A DNA stretch of 64,000 bases. It comes from JAAYUD01 sp963676865 (lineage in GTDB: Bacteria; Bacteroidota; Bacteroidia; Bacteroidales; Bacteroidaceae). Below the pieces are notes generated by a model. The model saw nothing but the letters and a program-made list of their open reading frames with translations. It was not told where the DNA came from and ran no database searches. A program made the translations under genes and the position numbers. Location: positions 806,001-870,000 of the forward strand of contig CAXXSS010000001.1 of the NCBI GenBank assembly GCA_963676865.2, read 5' to 3'. Positions 33,104 through 43,142 of this stretch are shown here, piece after piece. The first letter of the stretch is position 1, and every line of letters starts with the position of its first letter.

Positions 33104-36100
33104 TTAAAATCCTACATTGATAGAAAATCCATAGTTTCTCGTATTAGGTATCGGCGAGAAATCAACAGCTTGAGAGAACATATTCGAAGAGAATGCACTA
33201 CCATCAGGAGTAGTACCAGGAGTATGTTTAACTAAATAGAGAAGATTAGAACCGAACAAAGAGAATTTCAAACTATTAATAATACTATGGGTTAATAGCC
33301 CCAATTGGTTTTTATTAAATGTATAGCTCAAAGAAAGTTCTTTCAATTTCAAGAAAGAAGCATCATATACGAAAGTTTCAGGATTAGTACCAAGTGTCCA
33401 GTAGGTCTCAGCATCAACAGAAGCTGTATTCTTAGCTCCTGATGCGGTAACACCATTAAAGACTACCCCACTACGATTGGCAGTGCATTTTGCGTTTCCA
33501 TAATAAGAAGCACGATCTTCCGTGTAAGAATATATATCACCACCCTTTTGGAAGGAGAACAAAGCAGACAACGCAAATCCTTTATACCCTGTATTGATAC
33601 CAAAAGATCCAGTGAAATCAGGTTGAATGGAACCTAGAACCTTCTTGTCACCCGTTTGAGGAAGGCCTTTAGAATCAACTATAACATTGCCATTATTATC
33701 TCTCAAATAACCTTTTCCCCAAATCTCCCCTAATTTATCACCTGCTATAGCTACTACAGAAACATCATTATTCAAAGACCCTATAGTATATTTATCAATC
33801 AACGGATCAAGTTCTTTTACTTTAGTAACATTATGAGCCAAATTTAGGTTTAAATCTAAATTAAAGCCTTTATTTTTGATAACAGAACCATTCATTGCTA
33901 GTTCAATACCTTTATTAGTTATCTTACCAACGTTAATAATTTGGGATGAATAACCTGTTGAAAAAATAGCAGGGACAGATAACACTTGGTTCTTTGTTTC
34001 CATGTTATAATAAGTAAAATCTAAACCTAAACGATTCTTGAAGAAGCGCCACTCGGTTCCTACTTCCCAAGATGTCGAAATTTCTGGTTTCAACTTCATG
34101 TTAGCTAATGAAGTAGGTTCTGTTGTATACAATATTCCATGGGCGTCATCAGTTGTAGTACCATATGTATTAACCAGCTGATAAGGATCTGTATCTTTAC
34201 CTACCTGAGCGATAGAAAAGCGAATTTTACCAAAGTTAATCAAGTTCTTGTTGTAACCAATGTTCATCGCATCCATTGCACTAGTCAAAATACTACTAAC
34301 GCCTACCGACGGATAGAAATAAGAGCGATTGTTAGAAGGTAACGTAGAAGACCAGTCATTACGAGCTGTTAAATCCATATACAAGAAATCTTTATAACCT
34401 AGATTGGCAAAAGCATAAAGAGAATTAATTTGTTTCTCGTTGATATCATTGCTTGTATATTGCTTTGAGCCAGCAGCCAAATAATAAGTATTTGGGAAAG
34501 GAATCAATGCACCTTGACCATATAAGCTATCATAACGGCGATACATGCGATTACCACCTGCGCTGAGTCCTAACTGAAAGTCACCAAAAGTTTTGTTGTA
34601 AGATAATAAAAATTCGGAGTTAAGTTCGTTTGAACTACTTTTTGTCATTTCCGACATTGGACGTCCACCAAAAATACCATCCGCATATTTGTAAGTATAA
34701 TCGTATTCATTGGAAGAATAATCAATACCTTGCTTTAATTTTAATGTCAATTCAGGAGTAAGGTGAATCGTCGCCTGAAACATTCCAAAAAAACGATTCT
34801 TTTTATCCTTATTATTCCAATCGTCTAAAATAAAATAAGGATTTTGATGATCAGCGTTTGGTGTAATCCAGTTGCCTTGAGCATGCTCACCAGCAGCCAA
34901 TTGATCCATATCATAACGATAGGTATATAAATCCGACAGTTGAATATTACGTGGCATAGTATATAAATAGTACATTGTACTATAGTAACCTAATTCCGGG
35001 CGGCATTCACCTACCACATTAATATAATTGGCTTTTACATCGAAAGTAACATACTTGTTCATTGTATAACGGGTAACCAAGTCAAAAGTAGTTTTGGCAA
35101 CGACATTGCGTTCCATGTTGCCTTTGATATAATCATGACCGAAAGACAAGCGGAATGGATTATCCTTATCGCCGCCACCAATTGTCACATTATTTGATTG
35201 TGTAGAGCCTGTTCGGAAAAAATTCTTCATAACATCTTTTTGTAAATTGAAAGAGGTCGTTTTAGAATTATCCCACCAAGCAGCGACGGATTGACCTTGC
35301 AGCTTTGGCCCCCAAGATCCCAATGATTCAGGATTAAATACCCCTCCTGATCCTTGGCCGTAAGCGTCTTGTTCATCAAGAGTATAGGCAATCGGCGACC
35401 ACGTAAACTTGCCACTATAAGTGATACCAAATTTACCATTTTTACCACCTTTTTTTGTCGTTACTAAAATAACGCCATTACCGGCACGAGAGCCATAAAG
35501 TGCAGCAGCGGTCGGACCTTTCAAGACTGAAATAGATTCAATATCCTCCGGATTCAAATCAAAAGAACCGCCGGCTCTATCATAACCACCCCACTGCATA
35601 TTAGCTGTTTCTGGAGCACTATCGAATGGCACACCATCAACAACCCAAAGAGGCTCGTTATTATCAGAAAGAGAGGAATTACCACGAATAACGATTTTCG
35701 CCGATCCACCTGCACCCGTACCGGTATCGTTAATATTCAAACCAGCGACCTTGCCTTGTAGAGCATCTGCCAAACTTGAAGTCCCAGTTTTAGTCAATTC
35801 ATCAGATTTTACATCTTGCACAGCATAACCCAATGATTTCTTTTCACGCTTAATACCCAAAGCTGTGACAACTACCTCTTTCAACTCGGATACCGTAGTT
35901 GCCATTGAGATATTAACAGAAGATCTTCCATTCAGAGCTATTTCTTGAGTTTTATAGCCAACAGAAGACACAACGATAACAACATTTCCGCTTGCAACAG
36001 AAAGCGAGAAATTACCGCTTATATCGGATATGACACCCGACGTTTGACCTTTGACAACAACGCTGGCACCCGGAAGGGCTTCACCGTTCTCATCAACAAT

Positions 36101-36247
36101 GTGGCCTTTGACAATTTTGTTAGGTTGTGAAATTTCTACCCGTGGTAGAGCAAAGGCTTGCATAGAAAAACTTCCAATGCCCAATACTACAGAAAGAGCG
36201 ATGACAAGCCTGCTAAGCCGTGTTTTACAATTAAATTTTTGTCTCAT
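33104..36247 (-). CDS. SusC/RagA family TonB-linked outer-membrane transporter
   Basis: This 1,047-residue protein has a signal peptide to about residue 33, a carboxypeptidase-regulatory-like domain (GHIVDENGEALPGASVVVKG, SVGYKTQEIAL) at about 44-125, a TonB-dependent plug (VVVTALGIKREKKSLGYAVQ, DALQGKVAGLNI, SVLKGPTAAALYGSRAGNGV) and a 22-strand-type barrel ending in an aromatic residue (NYGFSINVGF). It imports the ligand captured by the downstream SusD, driven by TonB. The gene heads a two-gene operon with a long A+T-rich leader region and no local regulator. Confidence 0.95.
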   Translation of the reverse strand: MRQKFNCKTRLSRLVIALSVVLGIGSFSMQAFALPRVEISQPNKIVKGHIVDENGEALPGASVVVKGQTSGVISDISGNFSLSVASGNVVIVVSSVGYKTQEIALNGRSSVNISMATTVSELKEVVVTALGIKREKKSLGYAVQDVKSDELTKTGTSSLADALQGKVAGLNINDTGTGAGGSAKIVIRGNSSLSDNNEPLWVVDGVPFDSAPETANMQWGGYDRAGGSFDLNPEDIESISVLKGPTAAALYGSRAGNGVILVTTKKGGKNGKFGITYSGKFTWSPIAYTLDEQDAYGQGSGGVFNPESLGSWGPKLQGQSVAAWWDNSKTTSFNLQKDVMKNFFRTGSTQSNNVTIGGGDKDNPFRLSFGHDYIKGNMERNVVAKTTFDLVTRYTMNKYVTFDVKANYINVVGECRPELGYYSTMYYLYTMPRNIQLSDLYTYRYDMDQLAAGEHAQGNWITPNADHQNPYFILDDWNNKDKKNRFFGMFQATIHLTPELTLKLKQGIDYSSNEYDYTYKYADGIFGGRPMSEMTKSSSNELNSEFLLSYNKTFGDFQLGLSAGGNRMYRRYDSLYGQGALIPFPNTYYLAAGSKQYTSNDINEKQINSLYAFANLGYKDFLYMDLTARNDWSSTLPSNNRSYFYPSVGVSSILTSAMDAMNIGYNKNLINFGKIRFSIAQVGKDTDPYQLVNTYGTTTDDAHGILYTTEPTSLANMKLKPEISTSWEVGTEWRFFKNRLGLDFTYYNMETKNQVLSVPAIFSTGYSSQIINVGKITNKGIELAMNGSVIKNKGFNLDLNLNLAHNVTKVKELDPLIDKYTIGSLNNDVSVVAIAGDKLGEIWGKGYLRDNNGNVIVDSKGLPQTGDKKVLGSIQPDFTGSFGINTGYKGFALSALFSFQKGGDIYSYTEDRASYYGNAKCTANRSGVVFNGVTASGAKNTASVDAETYWTLGTNPETFVYDASFLKLKELSLSYTFNKNQLGLLTHSIINSLKFSLFGSNLLYLVKHTPGTTPDGSAFSSNMFSQAVDFSPIPNTRNYGFSINVGF

Positions 36248-36844
36248 AACTTATAATTAAAGGTTCGTAATTATATACATTAAGGAAATAAGGTAGTTTT
36301 GTTTTTATAGTAATCTCCACGTCCCATTTATAAACGATTAACTTTAGTTTTTGGTTTTCAACACAAAAGATTAGTCTTTCTATCGGCGGTAAAGATATGT
36401 CGATTTTATTATTTATCCAAATATTAAATAAAATATTTATCATTTACCCATTATTTTTTAATTTTAAGTATTAATCCTTTCTTTTTTTGTAAACAATAGT
36501 GCATATATGATACTAACTAATAATATTGAATATAATATCTAACTTTTTATAATTCGTTAATTTTATAGGATATTCATTATTATCTTAACATTAATACTTC
36601 ACAATATTGCATTTAAGTGTTCAATTATTATTCTATGAATTATTAATATCAAATACCACATCTCAATCGCACGGCATTTTTTTTAGGTATTCTAGACCTT
36701 AATGTATATAATAGATTCTGGTATTTGTGATGCAAACAGACCAAAGAAATACAAAAACACTGTCGGAATATTAAAAAACAAGAAGATGATTTCCTAGTGT
36801 TGGATAAAGTTTGTATATTTGCACGCAATAAAAAATATAGCACT
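36248..36844. other. 597-bp gene-free region between divergent susC and guaB
   Basis: The region is very A+T-rich, with no credible reading frame or RNA gene. It must hold the promoters for both divergent operons. Apart from the guaB -7 box, no consensus element for susC was found. Confidence 0.6.
36814..36821 (+). promoter_or_regulatory. -7 box of guaB
   Basis: TATATTTG matches TAnnTTTG, 23 bases before the ATG. A proper -33 element at 19-21 bases was not evident. Confidence 0.55.
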
Positions 36845-38320
36845 ATGTCATTTATTGCAGATAAGATTGTAATGCAGGGATTAACTTACGACGATGTATT
36901 ATTAATACCAGCTTACTCGGAAGTACTCCCACGCGAAGTCGATCTAACGACGAAGTTTTCAAGAAACATTGAGTTGAAGGTACCATTTGCTACAGCGGCA
37001 ATGGATACTGTAACTGAAGCCCCAATGGCTATTGCCATAGCTCGTGAAGGGGGTATTGGTGTGATTCACAAAAACATGTCCATAGAAGAACAAGCCCGTC
37101 AGGTTGCGATCGTAAAACGTGCAGAAAATGGTATGATTTACGATCCGGTAACCATCCACAAAGGCCGAAAAGTAATTGATGCTCTAAATATGATGGCCGA
37201 ATATCATATTGGAGGAATTCCCGTAGTGGACGATGATAACAATTTGGTAGGTATCGTCACTAATCGTGATCTCCGTTTTGAAAAGAAAATGGATAAGCTG
37301 ATTGATGATGTGATGACAAAAGAGAAGTTAGTTGTCACCCACCAACAAACAGACTTGATCGCTGCGTCACAAATACTGCAAGAGCATAAAATAGAGAAGT
37401 TACCGGTTGTTGACAATAAAGGTAAATTGATAGGTCTAATTACCTATAAAGATATTACAAAAGCTAAAGACAAACCGAATGCATGCAAAGATATTAAAGG
37501 ACGTCTTCGTGTTGCTGCAGGAGTAGGAGTAACTAAAGATACCTTTGACCGGATGCAGGCATTGGTTGAAGCCGGTGTTGATGCAGTCGTTATCGATACG
37601 GCCCATGGGCATTCGATACATGTGATTGAGAAACTGAAAGAAGCTAAAAAGCTCTTTCCAAATATAGATATTGTCTGCGGGAATGTAGCGACAGGAGAAG
37701 CTGCCAAATGTTTGGTTGATGCTGGAGCTGATGGGGTAAAAGTTGGTATAGGACCGGGCTCTATCTGCACAACGCGTATTATTGCCGGTGTAGGTGTACC
37801 TCAACTGTCTGCTATTTACGATGTGGCTCAAGCTCTGAAAGGAACAGGTGTTCCTCTAATAGCCGATGGCGGTTTGCGCTATTCGGGGGATGTAGTAAAA
37901 GCTTTGGCCGCAGGAGGATGTTCCGTCATGATAGGTTCGCTAGTTGCCGGTACAGAAGAAAGCCCTGGTGAGACCATTATCTTTAATGGACGTAAATTCA
38001 AAACTTACCGTGGCATGGGTTCTCTAGAAGCAATGGAAAATGGTTCGAAAGATCGTTATTTCCAAGGTGATCAAAAAGATGCAAAAAAACTTGTACCGGA
38101 AGGTATATCAGCGCGCGTTCCTTACAAAGGAACCCTTTACGAAGTGATCTACCAGTTAACGGGTGGTCTGCGTGCCGGAATGGGGTATTGTGGTGCACCT
38201 AGCATTGAAAAGCTGCACGAAGCGAAGTTTACTCAAATAACAAACGCGGGCGTTCTAGAAAGCCATCCGCACGATGTAACCATCACAAGCGAATCGCCAA
38301 ACTACAGTCGTCCTGAATAA
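36845..38320 (+). CDS. guaB: IMP dehydrogenase
   Basis: GuaB oxidises IMP to XMP, the first committed step to GMP. The start is placed at MSFIADKIVMQGLTYDDVLL (491 residues); 16 residues of upstream in-frame sequence do not fit. Two CBS domains lie at about 95-205 (HIGGIPVVDDDNNLVGIVTN, KIEKLPVVDNKGKLIGLITY). The catalytic loop is GIGPGSICTTRI with Cys308, then GVPQLSAIYDV, and GMGSLEAM with the flap follows. It heads a conserved-looking run with two parvulins, an OstA-like gene and mutL, with the first parvulin gene 11 bp later. Confidence 0.97.
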   Translation: MSFIADKIVMQGLTYDDVLLIPAYSEVLPREVDLTTKFSRNIELKVPFATAAMDTVTEAPMAIAIAREGGIGVIHKNMSIEEQARQVAIVKRAENGMIYDPVTIHKGRKVIDALNMMAEYHIGGIPVVDDDNNLVGIVTNRDLRFEKKMDKLIDDVMTKEKLVVTHQQTDLIAASQILQEHKIEKLPVVDNKGKLIGLITYKDITKAKDKPNACKDIKGRLRVAAGVGVTKDTFDRMQALVEAGVDAVVIDTAHGHSIHVIEKLKEAKKLFPNIDIVCGNVATGEAAKCLVDAGADGVKVGIGPGSICTTRIIAGVGVPQLSAIYDVAQALKGTGVPLIADGGLRYSGDVVKALAAGGCSVMIGSLVAGTEESPGETIIFNGRKFKTYRGMGSLEAMENGSKDRYFQGDQKDAKKLVPEGISARVPYKGTLYEVIYQLTGGLRAGMGYCGAPSIEKLHEAKFTQITNAGVLESHPHDVTITSESPNYSRPE

Positions 38321-38331
38321 AAACAGAAAAT

Positions 38332-39855
38332 ATGTTTTTCAGTTTACTCTTTTCACTTATGATTTCTTTTTTCTGCCCTCCCACTCCTGAGGCAGAACCG
38401 ATACTTGTGCACCTCAACGGCAAAACGATCTCAAGAGCCGAGTTTGAGTACCGATTGAATAAAGATCGTAAACAGAATTTGAAAGGAAAAGAACTGAAAA
38501 CATATCTTGAGGGATATGTATTGGAACAAATAAAAGTAAGCGCTGCCGAACAGGCAGGACTGGATACCCTGCCTGCGGTGCGCAACTTACTTGCCAATTA
38601 TCACAAACAGCTCGTCGGACAATACATTACCGATGGGAGATCGGATGAAGACAAGGCAAAAGAGCTTTACAACATCAAAAGGCAACAAAAAGGATCTGAA
38701 GAAGTACAAATCGTACAAATTTTCCAGCCCCTCCTTCAAACAGCATCTTCGCAAGTTATTGAAGCCACTAAATTGCATATTGATTCGATCTACTCTGCAT
38801 TGCAACGAGATCCAAAACTTTTCGGTGAAATGACAAGGCGATTTTCAGCGAAGAAAGATACGATATGGGTTACAGCATTGGATTGTCCGGAAATAATAGA
38901 AAAACATGCTTTCGGCATGAACATCAACCAATTTTCAGAGCCTTTTTATTCGCCCGCGGGCGTACATATTATAAAGGTAATAGGCAAAAGGGATATTGCA
39001 CCATACGAACAGATATTACCCGAACTAATAAAGCAAGCCAACAACAATACTACAGGTGAAAACAAAAGCGGTCCAACAATAGAACGTTTGAAACGGGAGA
39101 TGAACTACACAGCCTACAACGAGGCTATAAGTGAGATACGGCGAAACGGCGAAACGACAAAGACTCTATTTACGCTTAATGGAAAAGCCTTCACAGGGCA
39201 AGATTTCAAACGATTTGCCAAAGTTCATCCGATGGAAATATCTGCACAGCTAGAAGCCTTTGTTACCAAATCGCTATTCGATCGTGAGAGTCAAAAGATT
39301 TCCAGCTGCCATCCGGAACTTGGACTACAACTGAAATCCTACAGAGATGAGCTTTTATCGAAAGAGGAAGATAAAATTGCAACGACTGCGCCAGATAGTG
39401 TGGCATTACAAAACTTCTTCTTGAAGAATCAATCCAATTACCGTTGGAGTACTCCTCGTTTTAACGGTGCCTTATTTGAATGCATCGACAAGAAAACAGG
39501 GAAAAAGATAAAGAAGATACTGAGAAAACAATCGGAAGAGAATTGGGCAAAACTTATCGAGCCCTTTAATAAAACCACAGAACGCATAAAGCTGACGCAA
39601 GCAATCTTTAAAGTGGGAGATAATGCTCATGTCGATGCACTTGCTTTTGGAGGCCCAGATACAATCTCAGCTCAACTTCCATACGCTTTCGTACTAGGGA
39701 AAAAACAGAAATCGCCTACCGATTACAAAGATGTAAAAGATAAGGTTAGAGATGACTATCAGAAATACATGAAGGAAGAATGGATTGATCACCTCAAAAC
39801 AATAACGAAGGTTGAAATAAGCGAAGAGGTACTAAAAACAGTTAATAATCACTGA
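38332..39855 (+). CDS. Parvulin-type peptidyl-prolyl isomerase, divergent
   Basis: The 507-residue protein has a signal peptide or anchor at residues 1-20 and a SurA-like helical N-domain (LVHLNGKTISRAEFEYRLNK, YLEGYVLEQIKVSAAEQAGL). A parvulin-like segment (EVQIVQIFQPLL, FGEMTRRFSAKKD, FSEPFYSPAGVHIIKVIGKR) follows at about 125-225. The family Gly-Phe motif GxLGW is replaced by WVTALD, so isomerase activity may be weak. It probably acts as a periplasmic chaperone for outer-membrane proteins, alongside the SurA gene 63 bp downstream. The C-terminal half is poorly conserved. Confidence 0.83.
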   Translation: MFFSLLFSLMISFFCPPTPEAEPILVHLNGKTISRAEFEYRLNKDRKQNLKGKELKTYLEGYVLEQIKVSAAEQAGLDTLPAVRNLLANYHKQLVGQYITDGRSDEDKAKELYNIKRQQKGSEEVQIVQIFQPLLQTASSQVIEATKLHIDSIYSALQRDPKLFGEMTRRFSAKKDTIWVTALDCPEIIEKHAFGMNINQFSEPFYSPAGVHIIKVIGKRDIAPYEQILPELIKQANNNTTGENKSGPTIERLKREMNYTAYNEAISEIRRNGETTKTLFTLNGKAFTGQDFKRFAKVHPMEISAQLEAFVTKSLFDRESQKISSCHPELGLQLKSYRDELLSKEEDKIATTAPDSVALQNFFLKNQSNYRWSTPRFNGALFECIDKKTGKKIKKILRKQSEENWAKLIEPFNKTTERIKLTQAIFKVGDNAHVDALAFGGPDTISAQLPYAFVLGKKQKSPTDYKDVKDKVRDDYQKYMKEEWIDHLKTITKVEISEEVLKTVNNH

Positions 39856-39918
39856 TACCCGAAAATATTGCATTATCTTCGTAACTTGTTATTTAAAGAT
39901 GTAATTTAATATTATATA

Positions 39919-41316
39919 ATGAAGAATTTTACAAGCCACAAGTGGATACTTACCATAGTTTTATCTATTGTTTCCACATTATCTGTTTTTGCACAAGATA
40001 ATGTGATTGATCAAGTCGTCTGGGTCATTGGAGATGAAGCTATCCTGAAATCGGATATCGAACAAAAGAAAATGTTCGATTTGCAAGAAGGCCGCAAATT
40101 TGACGGTGAGCCGAACTGCATTGTTTCCGAAGAACTCGCTATTCAGAAACTCTATATGCACCAAGCTGCATTAGATAGTATTACTGTATCTGATGGAGAT
40201 GTTATCCCCCACTTGGATGCACAAGAAAATCAATATATTGCAGCCATAGGTTCGAAAGAAAAGTTGGAAGAATACTTCAATATGAAACTCCCGCAGATGA
40301 GGGAAATCTGGAGAGAAAACATTCGTTCAGGACTTACGGTACAGAAAATGCAGCAAAAGATTATTGGTGATATTAAAGTAACACCAGCAGAAGTCCGTGA
40401 TTTTTATAAATCGTTGTCTAAAGATAGTATTCCTTTCGTACCGACCGAAGTTGAAGTGCAAATCATAACACAAAAGCCAAAAATCCCTGAATCAGAAATA
40501 GAAGACGTAAAACGCCGGCTTAGAGATTACACAGAACGAGTGGAGAAAGGAGAAACGACTTTATCTGCGCTGGCTGTAATGTATTCGGAAGATAAGGGAT
40601 CGGCACTACAAGGCGGTGAATTGGAGTTTATGGGACGAGGACAATTAGATCCTGATTTTGCGAACGTAGCTTTTAACTTAACTATTCCCAATCAAATATC
40701 GAAGATCGTAAAATCAGAATACGGCTATCATATCATACAACTTATCGAGAAGCGGGGCGACCGAATCAAAGTGCGCCACATACTATTGAAGCCACATATT
40801 CCTGATGCTTCTATCACAGCATCGACGGCTCGGCTAGACTCGATAGGAGACGATATCAGAAATAAGAAATTTTCTTTTGATGAAGGAGCTACTATTTTAT
40901 CAATGGATAAAGATACTCGTTTGAACCACGGTTTAATGGTGAATCAAAATAGTAACACCGCGAAATTCCAAATGGAAGAATTACCGGCAGAGACTGCAAA
41001 AATCATCGATAAACTAAGTGTTGGCGAAATATCAAAGTCATACACCATGATAAATAAAGACGGTGATCAGGTTTGCGTCATCGCCAAACTAAAGAATCGT
41101 ATAAATGGGCATAAAGCAACTATTACTGACGACTACCAAAGCGTAAAAGACATGCTATTGGGCAAACGTCGTGAAGAGGTACTTACCAAATGGATTGCTG
41201 ATAAACAAAAACGAACTTATATTCGCATTAATCCAGCTTGGATAAAATGTAACTTTAAATATCCGGGATGGATTAAAAAGAATCAGGCTAAAAGTCAGAA
41301 TGAAGATAAGGAGTAA
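39919..41316 (+). CDS. surA: SurA-like periplasmic chaperone/peptidyl-prolyl isomerase
   Basis: The 465-residue protein has a signal peptide ending near VFAQD (residue 26) and the SurA N-domain DQVVWVIGDEAILKSDIEQ, which carries the family consensus. A first parvulin domain is clear (EVEVQIITQKP, YSEDKGSALQGGELEFMGRG, PDFANVAFNL, IVKSEYGYHIIQLIEKRGDR). A second, more degraded one follows (KVRHILLKPHI, LSVGEISKSYTM). It guides unfolded outer-membrane proteins across the periplasm, relevant in a genome with many SusC barrels. It lies 9 bp before the OstA-like gene. Confidence 0.9.
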   Translation: MKNFTSHKWILTIVLSIVSTLSVFAQDNVIDQVVWVIGDEAILKSDIEQKKMFDLQEGRKFDGEPNCIVSEELAIQKLYMHQAALDSITVSDGDVIPHLDAQENQYIAAIGSKEKLEEYFNMKLPQMREIWRENIRSGLTVQKMQQKIIGDIKVTPAEVRDFYKSLSKDSIPFVPTEVEVQIITQKPKIPESEIEDVKRRLRDYTERVEKGETTLSALAVMYSEDKGSALQGGELEFMGRGQLDPDFANVAFNLTIPNQISKIVKSEYGYHIIQLIEKRGDRIKVRHILLKPHIPDASITASTARLDSIGDDIRNKKFSFDEGATILSMDKDTRLNHGLMVNQNSNTAKFQMEELPAETAKIIDKLSVGEISKSYTMINKDGDQVCVIAKLKNRINGHKATITDDYQSVKDMLLGKRREEVLTKWIADKQKRTYIRINPAWIKCNFKYPGWIKKNQAKSQNEDKE

Positions 41317-41325
41317 TACGATATC

Positions 41326-43116
41326 ATGCCTAACGACAATAAGAAGGATTCGTTTTACGAAGGACAGAAATACCTTATTGTAGGATTTCTGTGTTTCTTT
41401 TGCATGTGCATTCTAGCTCAAGTAAAATCCCCCCTTCTACATCCCTATGCGTTGGTTGCTTCTTTACAACCTGTTCCCAAGAATCAACAGCCCCAAAAAT
41501 CGACTCAACATAAAAAAGGAACTCCTGCCTCCAAAAAGAAAGGACGCCCTTTAAGCTTCGCCGAACGAAACAGGCGGAAAGGACTTACCCGAATAGATCT
41601 GCTACACGCAGACATTGCTCGAGAAGACAATTTTGCAGCTCCAGATATTGAAGTCCTGATAGGCAAAGTAAAATTGCTTCATGGACACATGTATATGTTT
41701 TGTGACAGCGCTTTGATTCATAAAAAGACTAACTCTGTGGAAGCGTTCAACCATGTTAGAATGATTCAAGGTGATACGCTTTTTATTTATGGTGATTACC
41801 TCAACTATGACGGTATCTCATTAATAGCCAGATTGCGTGGCAACGTAAAGCTAGTCAATCGCAAGACAACACTTCTTACGGACAGTCTCAATTATGACAG
41901 ATTATTGAATCTGGCTTACTATTACGAAGGCGGAACCGTGCTGGATGCAAATAATATTCTCACCTCCGACTGGGGAGAATATAGCCCGACAACAAAAATA
42001 GCCAAATTCAATCATAACGTAAAGCTCGTTAATCCCAAATTTATATTGACATCGGATACATTGAAGTACAGTACGCTATCAAAAGTGGCGACGATATTAG
42101 GGCCATCTACGATTGTCAGTTCAAAGAATGTGATTTATTCAAAACGAGGACACTATAATACCGTCAAAGATCAAGGCTGGCTATTCGACCGTTCCATATT
42201 GACCAGCGGCACAAAGCGTATGACTGGCGACAGCATTTATTATGATCGAAAAAAAGGTTACGGTAAAGCTTTCCATAACGTCATAATGAAAGATTCCGTA
42301 AACAAGAACATGCTTACCGGTAATTTCTGCTACTACAACGAGATAAGCAGCAATGCTTATGCTACCCGAAAGGCATTGGCTATAGATTACTCCCAAAAAG
42401 ACACCATGTTTGTTCATGCGGATACACTATGGATGCGCACATTCAATCAGAAGACAGATTCCATGTATCGTATTATGAAAGGCTACCATAAAGTAAGAAT
42501 ATTCCGCAACGATATCCAAGGAGTTTGCGATTCACTGGTCTACAACACCAAAGATTCTTGTTTAACAATGTATAAGGATCCTATTATGTGGAACAGTAAT
42601 CAGCAAGTTATTGGTGAAGTGATTCATGCATATTTTAATGACAGCACTATCAAATGGGCACATGTCATCAATCAGGCATTGACAGTAGAGCGAATGGACA
42701 GCATACATTACAATCAGATAGCGGGAAAAGAAATAAAAGCCTATTTCAAGAGCAAGCAACTAGACAGGGCCGATGTCATCAGCAATGTCGAAGTGGTATA
42801 CTATCCTTTAGATAAAGACAGTACGATGATGTTTATGAATACTTCCGAAACCAGTCTGCTCAATCTATACATGATGGATAAGAAAATCAATAAAATGGTA
42901 ATGAGCCCGCAGTCTACAGGAGTCTTATACCCTATGAATCAACTTCCAGAAGACAAAATGAGACTGTCTAATTTTGCTTGGTTCGACTACATTAGGCCGA
43001 AGAACAAAAACGACCTTTTTATTTGGATTCCGAAGAAAGCAGACCAACAGTTAAAGCCTACTCATGAAGAAGCACCAGACATGAAGGGCAAATCGTTACG
43101 CGACTTACTAAAATAA
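41326..43116 (+). CDS. OstA/LptA-like organic solvent tolerance protein
   Basis: This 596-residue protein has an N-terminal hydrophobic segment (about 18-36) and a long beta-jellyroll of repeated strands typical of OstA/LptA-like domains: LLHGHMYMFCDSALIHKKTN, GDTLFIYGDYLNYDGI, VKLVNRKTTLLTDSLNYDRL, YYYEGGTVLDANNIL, SDWGEYSPTTKIAKFNHNVK. Such domains form a slide for lipopolysaccharide between the membranes. It is much longer than E. coli LptA (185 residues) and lacks the LptD barrel. It is cotranscribed with surA-like chaperones, consistent with outer-membrane biogenesis. Confidence 0.87.
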   Translation: MPNDNKKDSFYEGQKYLIVGFLCFFCMCILAQVKSPLLHPYALVASLQPVPKNQQPQKSTQHKKGTPASKKKGRPLSFAERNRRKGLTRIDLLHADIAREDNFAAPDIEVLIGKVKLLHGHMYMFCDSALIHKKTNSVEAFNHVRMIQGDTLFIYGDYLNYDGISLIARLRGNVKLVNRKTTLLTDSLNYDRLLNLAYYYEGGTVLDANNILTSDWGEYSPTTKIAKFNHNVKLVNPKFILTSDTLKYSTLSKVATILGPSTIVSSKNVIYSKRGHYNTVKDQGWLFDRSILTSGTKRMTGDSIYYDRKKGYGKAFHNVIMKDSVNKNMLTGNFCYYNEISSNAYATRKALAIDYSQKDTMFVHADTLWMRTFNQKTDSMYRIMKGYHKVRIFRNDIQGVCDSLVYNTKDSCLTMYKDPIMWNSNQQVIGEVIHAYFNDSTIKWAHVINQALTVERMDSIHYNQIAGKEIKAYFKSKQLDRADVISNVEVVYYPLDKDSTMMFMNTSETSLLNLYMMDKKINKMVMSPQSTGVLYPMNQLPEDKMRLSNFAWFDYIRPKNKNDLFIWIPKKADQQLKPTHEEAPDMKGKSLRDLLK

Positions 43117-43142
43117 GACATATTTAAGGGAGAATAGAGACT

